Both the position numbers and the translations under genes were made by a program. From Daucus carota subsp. sativus (Eukaryota > Streptophyta > Magnoliopsida > Apiales > Apiaceae): 64,000 nucleotides of DNA. Shown piece by piece: positions 11,060 to 21,547 of this stretch. How positions within the stretch are numbered: the first letter of the stretch is position 1; every line of letters begins with the position of its first letter. The notes beneath the pieces were generated by a model that ran no database searches, had not been told where the DNA came from, and was given only the letters and a program-made list of their open reading frames with translations. The stretch covers positions 40,633,606-40,697,605 of the forward strand of contig NC_030387.2 of NCBI RefSeq assembly GCF_001625215.2, in the 5' to 3' direction.

Positions 11060-14000
11060 CTATGAACTTTCTTTCTTAGAAACCACTTTTCTCCTCCTGG
11101 TTCTCTTCACAGGCGTTTTGGTCCCTTCTTCACTACCCTTCTGGCCATCTACACTGCTAACTCGCTTTACTTTCTTCTCTTCCTTGACCGCTTTCTCCTT
11201 TTCGATGTCATTCCCTTTTAGGCTATCTACATTGCTACTTTTCTTTACTTTCTTCTCTTCCTTGACAACTTTCAGATTGTCGACTTTGTTAATGGAAGCT
11301 TCCAATGCACTTATTTGACTCCGCAATCTTAATATTTCGCCTTTGGCAGATGCTGCTGCTTCTTCTAGTTTCTGTGATTTCTTCTCAAATTTCTCCCTCT
11401 CGTTTCCAAGTTTCATCACAAGTTTATGAGCATCTTCCATGTTTTCTTTCGCTTCCTGAGAAATTTGCTTTTGCTCGGTAAGAGCCCTGTGGTATACATC
11501 TTTCTCATCCTCAAGGCTGGAAATTTTGGAATTAACAAGCTCTAGATCTTTTGATAGTGTCAATGCATTTCTATTCATCTCATCTAGTGATCTGGTAGCT
11601 TCTTCCAGATCGGTTTCAAGTGATACACGCGCCTCCTTATCTTTCAGTATTTGAGACTCCAGAGCTCTCAACTCTTTGTTTAGAGAAGAGACAACCTCCT
11701 TCTCCTCTTCCAAATCCCTCACAGAACTTTCAGCTTTCCTATAGACATCGCCCAATTCTTTCTGGAGGCTCTCACAATTTTGTACTGCAATTGTCAGTTC
11801 ATTTGACATGGTTTCGATTTGTTCTTTTGCTTGCTTCAGAATCTCGTTCTTTGATGTCAGTTCAGCTGCTAATGCTTCTTCACTTTGCTTTGCCTCTGTT
11901 AAATTCCTCTGTAACAACTCTATAGCTTCAGTAGATTCGGTCCGCACGTTAGATATCTCAACATTGAGCTGTGAGCATAGATTTCTTGATTGCTCCAGTT
12001 GTTGTGCCTGATCAAAAGCCTCATTCCGTGATTTCTCCAGAGCTTCATGTGCAATTATAAGCTCCTGCTCTAGATTATTTTTTGCTCTCAGTTCTTTATC
12101 AAGATCTCTTTTGAGATCATCTCTTTCATGAGATAAATCAGTAACTAGAACTTTCTTTTTGCTCACTTCATCCAACGCAAGCACGAGCTGTTCTTTTAGC
12201 TGGCAAAGTTCGTTCATTCTATCTTCCAAGAGCTGGGCATCAGATATTGCTTTTTTTTCGGCAGAGGACTTCAGGTCATCATATTCCTTTGCAATGACGC
12301 CAAGTTTTCTGTTGGCTTCATCTCTCTCAGCAATCAAGGAGCTTACTTCCGCATTCAAATCATCGATTGTAGCAAATTTGAGTTCCAATTCTTTTTCAAG
12401 TTTAGTGAGGTCATCTTTTAATGCTCTTATCTGTGAATATAGACCAACTACCTCATTCTTGGTATTCTCATATACAGAAGTCAGCTTATTGAACTCTGAT
12501 TCTTTAGCATCAAGCCTAAAGCTGAGATCGCGAATATCAGCTTCTTTATCATTTATCTCCACTGTTAGCAAGTTTATTTTTTCTTGCAAGAGTTCAACAA
12601 AGTTGAGCTTTTTCTTCACCTCATTTTCTAGTTCCTTTTTATCTTGCTCAGCCTCCATAAGGTCGGTTGTTAGACTATCTATCTGAACTCTGAAACCTTC
12701 AGCAGCTCTTTTCTCTTTTGTGAGCTCTTGTCCAAGGCCTGTTATTGTACTATTTGCTGATTGCAGCTGACTAATCAAAGACTGCTTCTCTTCATTTGCC
12801 ATTTTAACTTGCTTGTTTCGTTCCTCCCTTTCATCTCGCAACTGTGACTCAAACTTCTGCCGTAGAGAAATCATGGCAGCTTCCTTTTCATCCAATTCAC
12901 TTTTTATCTGCGCATACAGCATTAGAAGCATTATAACCAGTAATGAGAAATTTGGATGAATACTTTGATAACATAGACCATAAAACATATTTTTTTTTAA
13001 TTTTTTAGCAAGTCGTATACATACTATATACATATTGCTGGAAAGAATCAGAAAGTTTACAGATCACATAAAAATACAAGATTACTATTATCATATGATC
13101 AAACACTCTGCCATATCTTTATTCGAGTGATCATGGAAGTTTTCCATTTTGACTTGAGTAATCTACATGATTCGCTGGAACAATTCCTTGTAATCAGCAT
13201 GTCATGAAACATTTCGGAAAAGACATAAAGTTCTTTGAAACATAATTGATAATTCCCTAAACCGAAATTGGTGAAGGGAATATCTAGCATATCTACTTAC
13301 AGATTCCATTGTTGCTTCATTACTATCCTTTTCCTTCTGGGCCAATGCAAAGAGCACCCCGAACACACTGGAACCAAATATACCTATCCCATTTAGAAGG
13401 AACATAAAGGGATTTGGTGATGCATCTCCTTGATTATTTTTCTGTAACAAATTGTACTCAGATCAGGACTTCCTGTACTTAAAAATGCATAAAAGTAAGC
13501 TAGTTAAATGGACTACTTCAAATCTTAAACAAGATATTTTTTAGAAGTTTAGACCTTGACATTTTGTTTCTGCTCCGGCGTCAATGTAATAGAATCTTCT
13601 GAAACAAGATAAGATAACAAACATTAGCATTGTTTGGGAACTTTATCAGAGCTTAAATACATACTAACCTTTTCATAAAAGTAAAGATCTGCAGATATTT
13701 TAATGCGATGTGAAACACAAGAGTCTTATATAGTACCTCCTCTGTCCCCCTCAATTCTTTACATTGAGGACAGACCCCTCAATTCTTTACATTGAGGACA
13801 GAGTGCTCAACAAGCATTTTAAAGCTCCTACAAAGTATAGTTACATAAATTATTTTAATTTTTTCCTTCTGAATAAAAGTTTAATGTTTAAATTTTTATA
13901 CAAAAGACGAACATTTTAAAAATAAGTTATAGAACTATACTTTCGAGGAGTCTTAAAATGCGTGCCAAGCAGTGAATTCACTGTAAAGATATGAGAGGGA

Positions 14001-15643
14001 CGGAGGGAGTAATAGCAGGAAGAGAATATTATATATGCCAACAAACTGTTGACCAGAATCCTTTTAGATTTATCTAGTAGTAATATATTTCGACATTTGT
14101 TCTTTCTACCTTTTCATAACAAATATCTTCAATTTTGTGTTCGGTTGGGGTAACAGAAATTGGGAGGGAATGATATAAAAATTTCTTTCCTAACAATTTC
14201 AACTAGAGCGCAAATCTACAAATTCTCCATCACCACTGCCAAATCTGTTTCTTTCCTCATACAATTTTGAACAAATAATATTAATTTTAGTCAAGAAACA
14301 ACTTCGAGTTGTCTGAAAAGGCTGCCGAAATAGGATTATTGTGTAAGTCTGTAAGACATTCTCTAAAGTCTAAACTGTGGATTGTGGGTAAATGATCCGA
14401 TGCTGATTTAAGTTGAACAATTTTAAATTTTGCCTTCATAGTATAGTATTAACTATTAAGTTTAATTTGAAACCAGTGCTGAAGTAGGCTTCATAAACTA
14501 GATACTTGATAACTAACACATAAGGAAACCGCAAAGAATAAGGGAGGACTGCTGGAAAGAGAAAGGATGATTCAGCTGAAAGTGTTACTTATGTCAAATG
14601 CTTGAGAATGAGAAAACAACAAAGCTTTATAGCAATTACAATAATATATCAATAGTAAGGTCAAACTGTATGAGATTCTCACGATTCATAATTGAGAAAT
14701 ATGTATGAAAATAGATACCCTTTACATTATCTTGATCTAGCACCAAGTTGTATTGACTTCAAATTCCAAGACATAACTTAGTTCGTGAACACAAAGTCAA
14801 AATGCTGAGAAGATAAAAAAATTTCAAACTAAAGAGAAAAATAACTCCAGCAATACTCCCCTAGAGTTGCAACAGATGCTGTAATTATGCTACTGTAGCA
14901 TAACAAGACAGACTTCCTAAATATATTGATGTTTATAACCGTTTACTCGAAGAATACGTGTTTATCTGAGATAGTTTCACTTCGGAGAATAGTCAGCTCA
15001 GCAGCCCTAAGCATCTCTACAATGCTGCGACCGGACCGACCCTCACTTAAAGATGACGATCATCCTAAAATCTATTACTTTGTTCTTACAATCCATTAGT
15101 ATATTCATTTCACTAAATCTCGAGGTCATCTCGGAGTAATAAGTATTAGGTGAAAGCCCAATAGCAATGAAATCAGTTCAAGTTACTAATACCATACAAT
15201 TTGTCCATAAACAATCAATCAACCAAGTACATTACTTCCCAGAAATTCCCATTTCCGATTAAATTATACACAAATCATACTACCAATAAATACCGAATCC
15301 ATATATCCAAAAATCACAACCCTTTGATTAAACAAAACCTAAAACCAAACCGCATTATCGAAAACCAAGAATCAAGAAACCCCAACTGACCTGCAGCATC
15401 AGCATCACCCCTAAGCTTCAAAAGTGGAAGAATCGAAATACCCATGAAAAGAATAGCCCTTTTCTTGAACAAATCACACTCACTCTGCTCTCCAACCTGT
15501 AAACAAGAAACAACCCTCAAATTCCTCCCCTTTCTCCTAGAAAAACTCAACAACTTGGAGTTGGAGCAAAAGGGTGGAGCAATAACAGGATACAGAGAGT
15601 AAAAGATTGGAGAGTTCAAAGAACTCCCCAATGCAAAGGCCAT
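11060..15643 (-). CDS. MFP1: MAR-binding filament-like protein 1 (MFP1), plastid coiled-coil protein
   Basis: MFP1 is a long coiled-coil protein attached to thylakoids. It binds DNA in vitro and, in Arabidopsis, positions the starch initiation factor PTST2. Exons on the minus strand: 15643-15391, 13598-13555, 13441-13301, 12907-11060, giving about 761 aa. Exon 1 encodes a transit peptide starting MAFALGSSLNSPIFYS, then a hydrophobic stretch (ILFMGISILPLL) ending in an Ala-rich site. Exon 3 carries a second hydrophobic segment (FMFLLNGIGIFGSSVFGVLF) that could anchor it. Exon 4 is about 600 residues of heptad coiled coil rich in Glu, Lys, Leu and Ser, ending in a basic tail (KRTRRRKVVSKKESS). 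An upstream in-frame ATG at 15676 would add 11 residues; the later one fits the family better. The exon 2 and 3 junctions keep frame. The assignment rests on overall architecture and the recalled N-terminus. Confidence 0.85.
13734..14011. mobile_element. Stowaway-like MITE in MFP1 intron 1
   Basis: Ends are inverted: left TACCTCCTCTGTCCCCCTC and right GAGAGGGACGGAGGGAGTA, matching the Stowaway end CTCCCTCCGT with a TA target. Length is 278 bp. The left end holds two adjacent copies of a 28-base segment (ATTCTTTACATTGAGGACAGA core, about 13751-13801). A diverged relative lies at about 59625-59850. Confidence 0.75.
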
Positions 15644-15975
15644 AGCTTTCTTTGTGTTGAAGCTTTGAGATATCAAATCCCTTTGGTTGTTTGTTTTTAC
15701 AGTGTGTTTTCTATCTATACTTTGGTTTTGTTGGTTTGTTTAGTGGGAGTTATGGTCCATGTTGTCCCTGTAAAAAGCCCTCTTCTTACCCAAAGTCTTG
15801 AAACCACAGCACTGGTATAATAAAAGGTTAAAAGCTCAATTGCTCAAGTGACGCTCAGTGGGTTCAAGTTCACATCTTTGCGTGCTTGCTTCTGCGTGGA
15901 AATGACTGTTTAGAGGTAAAATTAAAATTTATAATTATTGGTGTTGATATTTTTTTTAAATTTTTTTTTGAAACA

Positions 15976-16007
<32 letters not shown>

Positions 16008-16060
16008 AGTGGAAAATGAAGTTATGATATAATTGCGCTCTGGTCGTCCTGAATAATAAT
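15644..16060 (-). promoter_or_regulatory. MFP1 promoter region with (TTA)n microsatellite
   Basis: About 400 bases separate the MFP1 start from a Mutator-like element. A (TTA)n/(ATT)n run lies at about 15978-16003 and T-rich tracts at 15950-15970. No other gene is seen. Any distal promoter elements of MFP1 must lie beyond or inside the transposon. Confidence 0.5.
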
Positions 16061-16268
16061 GGGAAATCTACAAAACTACCTACCTTTTCTTTTATTGTTT
16101 TCAAAAATACTACCTTCCAGAATTATTTTTAAAAATACCTTTTCATAAATTTTTTTTTTCAAAAATACGGTTTGCAACTTTTGCAACCTCATTTGCAACT
16201 CCAGGCGGCGCCAGCCGTGTTGCAACCTCTTTTGCAACTTCATATGCAACCGAATTTCTGATTTCAAC

Positions 16269-16307
16269 TTCCAGTTTTCAAATGTCATTTTCGACCTCAT
16301 TTTCGGA

Positions 16308-16363
<56 letters not shown>

Positions 16364-16402
16364 TCCGAAAATGAGGTCGAAAATGACATTTGAAAACTGG
16401 AA
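16269..16402. repeat. Perfect 134-bp palindrome with (AT)n centre
   Basis: Arms of 42 non-AT bases (TTCCAGTTTTCAAATGTCAT... on the left) match base for base on the opposite strand. The (AT)n core of about 50 bases lies between them, giving 67-base arms centred at 16335.5. It sits inside the MULE and could form a cruciform or hairpin. Confidence 0.93.
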
Positions 16403-16539
16403 CTTTAAATCAGGATTTGTAATTGCATATATGGTTGCATATGGTTGTATTCAGTTGCATATGGTTGCATTCAGCTGATTCTATTGCAATCTAATGGCCC
16501 CGCCAGGGGCACACCATACATCTGTTGTTACTTACAGTT

Positions 16540-16760
16540 TTCAGTTGCAAGTGAGGTTGCAAATGAAGTTGCAACTGCAGTTGCAAAAGTTGCAACTGCA
16601 GTTGCAACTTCATTTGTAACTTTTGCAACCTCATTTGCAACTATATATAGTTTTCAGTTGCATTTAGTTGCAACTGAGGTTGCAAATGAAGTTGCAACTG
16701 CAGTTGCAAAAGTTGCAACTGCAGTTGCAACTTCATTTGCAATCTCATTTGCAACTATAT
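16540..16760. repeat. TTGCAACTGCAGTTGCAA palindromic repeat array
   Basis: Two direct copies (about 16558-16616 and 16682-16741) of a near-perfect palindrome built from TTGCAACTGCAGTTGCAA, itself self-complementary. More TTGCAA words surround them. The frame here, reading VANEVATAVAKVATAVATSF, is a by-product of the repeat. These look like subterminal repeats of the MULE. Confidence 0.88.
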
Positions 16761-16903
16761 ATATATATCTACTTATATATATAATAGCCCAACAGGTTCG
16801 TGTCAAGCCTCCCTCCTGAGCAAATAAATTACCTAGCTCCGAACCCGAGCCTAACTCCGAACCTCACTCATCCTCATTTATATAAAAAAAATTGTTATTT
16901 TTA

Positions 16904-16961
16904 GGAATTGAACCCAAGACCTCTCCAACATGAATACACAGCTCAAACCACTTGAGCTACA
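16904..16961 (-). repeat. tRNA-derived (SINE-head-like) sequence in the Helitron
   Basis: On the minus strand an A-box-like GTAGCTCAAGTGGTTTGAGC is followed about 35 bases later by a B-box-like GGGTTCAATTCC. This resembles an internal Pol III promoter. No full cloverleaf is formed, so it is a tRNA pseudogene or the head of a SINE. Confidence 0.5.
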
Positions 16962-17985
16962 CAATCAATTGATTTGTTATTCAAAAGCATTAATCACATA
17001 CATTAAACCTGTTGTATTTATATTCTTTTCAATATCTTATTTATCTGATATAAGTTATTATTTCAGTTAACCCGCATATATTATTTACATGATAGATTAA
17101 TATCTATAAATTAAGTATTTACATAAATAAATTTAAATTTGAAAAAGAATCTAAATAATCGAGCTCGAACCATGTTTCAGATTTCTAAAAATAGATACAA
17201 TTCATATTCGAATAAAAATGAGATTTCAGTGAGCATCTTTGAAAGGAAGAATCGATGGACTTTTAACATGGACTTTGTCATGTTAATTTTTTTTTTAAAA
17301 TTATAGATATAAGAATAATGACAAAAAAATCAAATTTGGTGTTAGAAAATATATCTAGATGATGTGATTTTGATGATATATGAATTTGAAATATTATGAC
17401 TTGTGATATAAAAGTGAATTTAGGGAAATTCTAAATTGTTAATCAAAAGGCAACCAAATTATAATAAACAGCGTTTATGTGACCTACTAAAAATAATTGA
17501 GTTATAAATTTTATTTGGTTAAAATAAAATAACACAGAGAAATAAGTTATATATATTAAAGTCTTAAAACTATAATTTTAATATGCAATCAATCAATATA
17601 TAACATACCAGTTAAATAAAATGATGCAAACTACAATTAAATTAATTAATAATTTTACCAATTAAACTAATAAAATATAATTAATTCTGAACCGGACAAT
17701 CCGACGCGATATGGTGAAAACTACTATCTGACTCAACGGGACTAAAACAAGAATAGTTTTCCCATAATCTAGAATATCGAATACCTGATTTGATTTTTAA
17801 CATTGAACATAATATGCTACATTGCTCACCCTAAAAAATACAAGTACCAAAATATTTAAAAGTGTGCGTTTGCACAAAGCTAAAAAAGTGATTACACAAC
17901 TAATTAAACTAAGTATTTCATGTTATTATAAACTTCATGGTTCCTAACTCATATATACTCTCTTTTTGCTATTTGAAATTCCAAA

Positions 17986-18896
17986 AAATCATTTTGAGAT
18001 CTAAGAAATTAAAGTACTGTATAATTGATCTGAAAATTAAAGGGTAAGCCACATCAAAGGTGTCAAAAAATTTTGTGTACAATTATAAGGTTAGTAGTTC
18101 AATTGATGCTTTTATAATAAAATAAGGTATGGGTCTTTTTACATACAATATATGTTATAATTTCTATTTATACAAAGTGTGCGCAACATATGCCGAAAAA
18201 AAATGTGTTTGATGATGCCTATCATGTATCACTTAACTATTAAGCAAACCTACGCTAAAAAAAAAAGAAATAAATTTAAAACAACGTGGACCACACATCT
18301 TCATCTAATCATGATTTAGGATATCATAATTCACATATCAAGAATAAGTTTTCATCAAAATCATGTTATATTAGATGAAATAATCTAATAATTTTCAACA
18401 ATAAATTACAGATACTATTAATGAGGCATAATATATTTAAAATCAAAAAGTAAAATCATTTTGAGATCTAAGACATCGAAGTACTATATAATTGATATGA
18501 AAATTAACAGGGTAAGCCACATCAAAAGTGTCAGAATATTTTTGGGGTACAATTATAAGCTTAGTAGTTCAATTGATACTTTTATAATAAAACAAGGTAT
18601 GACATACAACATATGTTTCAATTCCTATTTGTACAATGTGTGTGAAACATATGTTAAAATCCGCCACATCATGTATCACTTAGCTATTACGCAAACGTAT
18701 GATCAATAAGAAGAAATAAATTTAAAACAACGCGGATCACACATCTTCATCTAATCATGATTTAGGATATCGTAATTCACATATCAAGAAAAAGTTTTCA
18801 TCAAAATTATGTTATATTAGATGAAATAATTTAATAATTTTCAACAATATATTACATATACTTTTAATGAGGTATAATATATTTAAAATCTAAAAG
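17986..18896 (+). repeat. Tandem duplication, two ~450-465 bp units
   Basis: Unit 1 (about 17986-18450) and unit 2 (about 18451-18896) both start AAAATCATTTTGAGATCTAA and share landmarks such as GGGTAAGCCACATCAAA, CATCATGTATCACTTA and CACATCTTCATCTAATCATG. Unit 2 carries small deletions. Both lie within the Helitron and contain no gene. Confidence 0.85.
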
Positions 18897-19547
18897 TTTC
18901 AATATTAATTTCGAATATGATTTTAAATATATAAATAATATGGTAGTGGCCTCTATATCCTAACGAATTTGAATATAAAAAAATCAGTTCAAATAGAGTT
19001 TTTGATCAATAATTTTTTTTAAAATATAGTACTTATTCTTACCATTAATGTTATTAGGTTTCAAATATTTCATTTTCATGTTTACATATTTTGTCAAAGA
19101 ATAAAACGTAACAGTTACATTCGAAATAGTACGAAGACACATGGATATTATTTAAAATACAAACACAAACTAGAGCCCGTGCCTCGCACGGGCTTTTATG
19201 CTAGTATATAGGTAGATGTCGAAACAGAGGTCGAAAATGGCAACTGAAAACTAGAAGTTGCAACTTACAATTTTCAGTTGAACTAGTTGCAATTGCAGTT
19301 GCAACAGTTGCAACTTTCTATTTTTATTTGCAACTTTTGCAACCTCATTTGCAACTTTTGCAACCTCATTTGCAACTTTTACGGCTGCGCCGCCCAAGGT
19401 TGCAAATGAGGTTGCAAAAGTTGCAAACCGTATTTTTGAAAAAAAAAATTAATGAAAAGGTATTTTTAAAAACAATGAAAAAGATGGTAGTATTTTTAAA
19501 AATATAATTTTACAGATGGGTATTTTTAAAAAGATCCCAATAATAAT

Positions 19548-20911
19548 TGTATTAATTTTTTATAGGTAAAAATATTTGTTTACACATGATTTTTCGGATT
19601 TCGTTTTCTAAATAAAAATATAGATTTTAGTTTTCTGTTCTAAAAAAATTAATAAAATATATTTAAAAATATATCATTTACATCTTAAAATACGTTTAAA
19701 AGGTTTTAATTACTAGTATTTTGTCAAATATTCAATTAAGAGTTAGTAATGTAATGTAAATGTTAAAATAAGTTTGAATAATTATTTTTCGTATCTATAT
19801 TATTAACATTTTTAATGAGTAGGTTATATTTATTTTTGATAAAATTATGTTGAATGTCCAATCAATAAGTTAAATCTAAACCTAATACATAATTAGGTAG
19901 ACAAAATCATACTCGTAACAAAATAGATATGTATAACTTAATATATTACAAATATAAATATAAATTAATCATATAAGTACTAACATAAATAAAATTGTTC
20001 TTACCAAAAGTGATTTCTGACTTTAAATTGGATAAATGACATTTTATATAATGAGTTAAAAAGTTCTTTTTCGTCACATAACAATTCAAATTATTATTTT
20101 AAAATTAAAATGATAGTTTAAAGGAAGCATAGTTTTGAATAATGCCAATTTAATTAATCAATCACCCAATTGATTATCATAAATTACTATGATATTTCGT
20201 TTCTAAAATTTGATTAATCAGTACATATTTTTCTAAAATAAAAATAATAATTTCAATAAATAAAATATTATTATATCGATCTAATATGAATGATCAGATT
20301 CTATCATCAATAATTTTAATTTTCACACTGACCAACTTTAATTTTCACTCCAATAATTTTTATGTTCACTTTTTGCTACACTGCCGCATAAAAGATAATA
20401 ACTTTAACATTGCTCATATACATATTTAATCAAATTTTATTATCAAAAATTTAGTTTTTTTTCGAAACTATCAAAACTTTAGATATTTATAAATTATTTA
20501 TACTACAAAATTATATAATCACTATACTAACCTTCAACTCATCTTCTTCACTTAACAACTCTCAAAGTGAGTTGACTGACTATTAATGCTTGCAATCCAG
20601 TCCATTGATTATGACTCACCCATTTAAGATTAGCCAGATGGCCCAAATCAGTTTGAGTCTTTGACAGAGCAGTGACCTGGTCCAACCAATCATAAACATA
20701 CATTAACTTATAGTTCAACTGGTGGGTGAGTGTTGATTTATTACACAACATACACCTCATCCTTTCACACTTTCCTTCTTTCCTTATCCCCAATTCCCAA
20801 ACAAACCCTAACATGGTCTAATTAGCCCCTCTTTTCTCTTACAACAAAATCTTGACTTTTTTGTACTTGCTAAACTGCTCAAATCTTGCAGAAAGTTGCA
20901 GATTCTGAGTT
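19548..20911. other. AT-rich intergenic sequence
   Basis: Between the MULE and the trihelix gene leader. No gene is recognised. From about 20520 the base composition rises and could hold the trihelix promoter. The minus-strand frame at 20548-20814 has no family features. Confidence 0.4.
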
Positions 20912-21290
20912 GAACTCAAGTTTATGTCTGAAATTGAGGTTAGGATCTTGGGCTTTTCTTAATTTTTGTTTGAATTTATGTTAAAGTTGTGATTTTTATT
21001 GTAAAGATTAGTGTTTTTTTAACTTTTGAAGACTTTAAGTTCTTGAGCTCATGTTTATGCTTGAAATTGAGGTTAGAATCTTGGGCTTTTCTTTGATTTT
21101 GGTTTAAATTTATGTTAAAGGTGTGCTTTTTATTGTAAAGATTAGTGTTTTTTTCACTGTTTGAGTTCTTGAACTCATGATTATGTCCAAAATTGAGGAT
21201 AGAGTCTTGTGTTTTACTTGATTTAGGTTAAATTTATGTTGAAGGGGGTGATTTTTATTGTAGAGATGGGTGCTTTTTAACGTTTTATGA
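20912..21290 (+). repeat. Three-copy ~125-bp minisatellite in the trihelix gene leader
   Basis: Copies begin at about 20912, 21045 and 21171 (spacings 133 and 126 bases), each with GAACTCA or GAGCTCA, then TTATG, GAAATTGAGGTTAG and TTTTTATTGTAAAGATTAGTG. The array ends 258 bases before the start codon, in the probable 5' UTR or leader intron. The third copy is the most diverged. Confidence 0.85.
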
Positions 21291-21547
21291 GTTGGTTTTT
21301 GTGTCATGAGTGTTTTTGTTGAATATGTTGCTAATTTGGGAGATTAGTGTTCTGTAGATATAGATGAATAATTGTTATTATTCATGGGGTTGTAGATGTA
21401 CTAGAAACTTCAAAGATGGAAATAGTTAGTTATGATTTAAAGTCTTGATTTGTGTTGATTTGTTTTGGTAGATTACTTGTGGAGTTCCTAGTTTTGGAAT
21501 TTCGGAAGAATATATTGGTTAGGTTTTTGAGAACTTGCTATTTTTGA

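Larger units (their letters stand above)
16768..19204 (+). mobile_element. Non-autonomous Helitron nested in the MULE
   Basis: The 5' end is TCTACTTATATATATAATAG, starting with TC after an A. The 3' end has a GC-rich hairpin (GCCCGTGCC TCG CACGGGC at 19174-19192) followed by an AT-rich spacer and CTAG at 19201-19204, then T. Insertion between A and T without a target duplication fits Helitrons. Length is 2437 bp. No Rep/helicase frame is present. It contains a duplicated segment of about 460 bp and a tRNA-like segment. Confidence 0.75.
16061..19538. mobile_element. Non-autonomous Mutator-like element (MULE) with 9-bp TSD
   Basis: The element is 3478 bp. It is flanked by identical 9-bp direct repeats AATAATAAT at 16052-16060 and 19539-19547. 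Its ends are long inverted repeats: both begin GGGA, followed by tracts of AAAAATACY and then a conserved stretch containing CAAAAATACGGTTTGCAAC, recognisable over about 130 bases at each end. A 9-bp TSD with long TIRs is the MULE signature. No transposase frame is seen. Subterminal zones at 16175-16760 and 19220-19420 are arrays of TTGCAA words. A Helitron (16768-19204) is inserted inside, so the original element was about 1.04 kb. Confidence 0.85.

Noticed and set aside
11118-12686. Long plus-strand frames opposite MFP1
   Set aside because: They are antisense shadows of the coiled-coil exon, Ser/Leu/Phe-rich as expected from reversed Glu/Lys codons.
14130-14250. GTTCGGTTGGGGTAA segment resembling the MITE end at 47591
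   Set aside because: Only one end is visible and no inverted partner was found nearby.
16445-16819. 124-codon frame with VATAVAKVATAVAT repeats
   Set aside because: It is a translation of the TTGCAA palindromic array in a transposon, with no leader or terminator.
16061-19538. CRISPR-like or defence-type repeat array reading of the TTGCAA repeats
   Set aside because: The repeats lack regular spacers and sit in a plant DNA transposon; a CRISPR interpretation does not apply to a nuclear plant genome.
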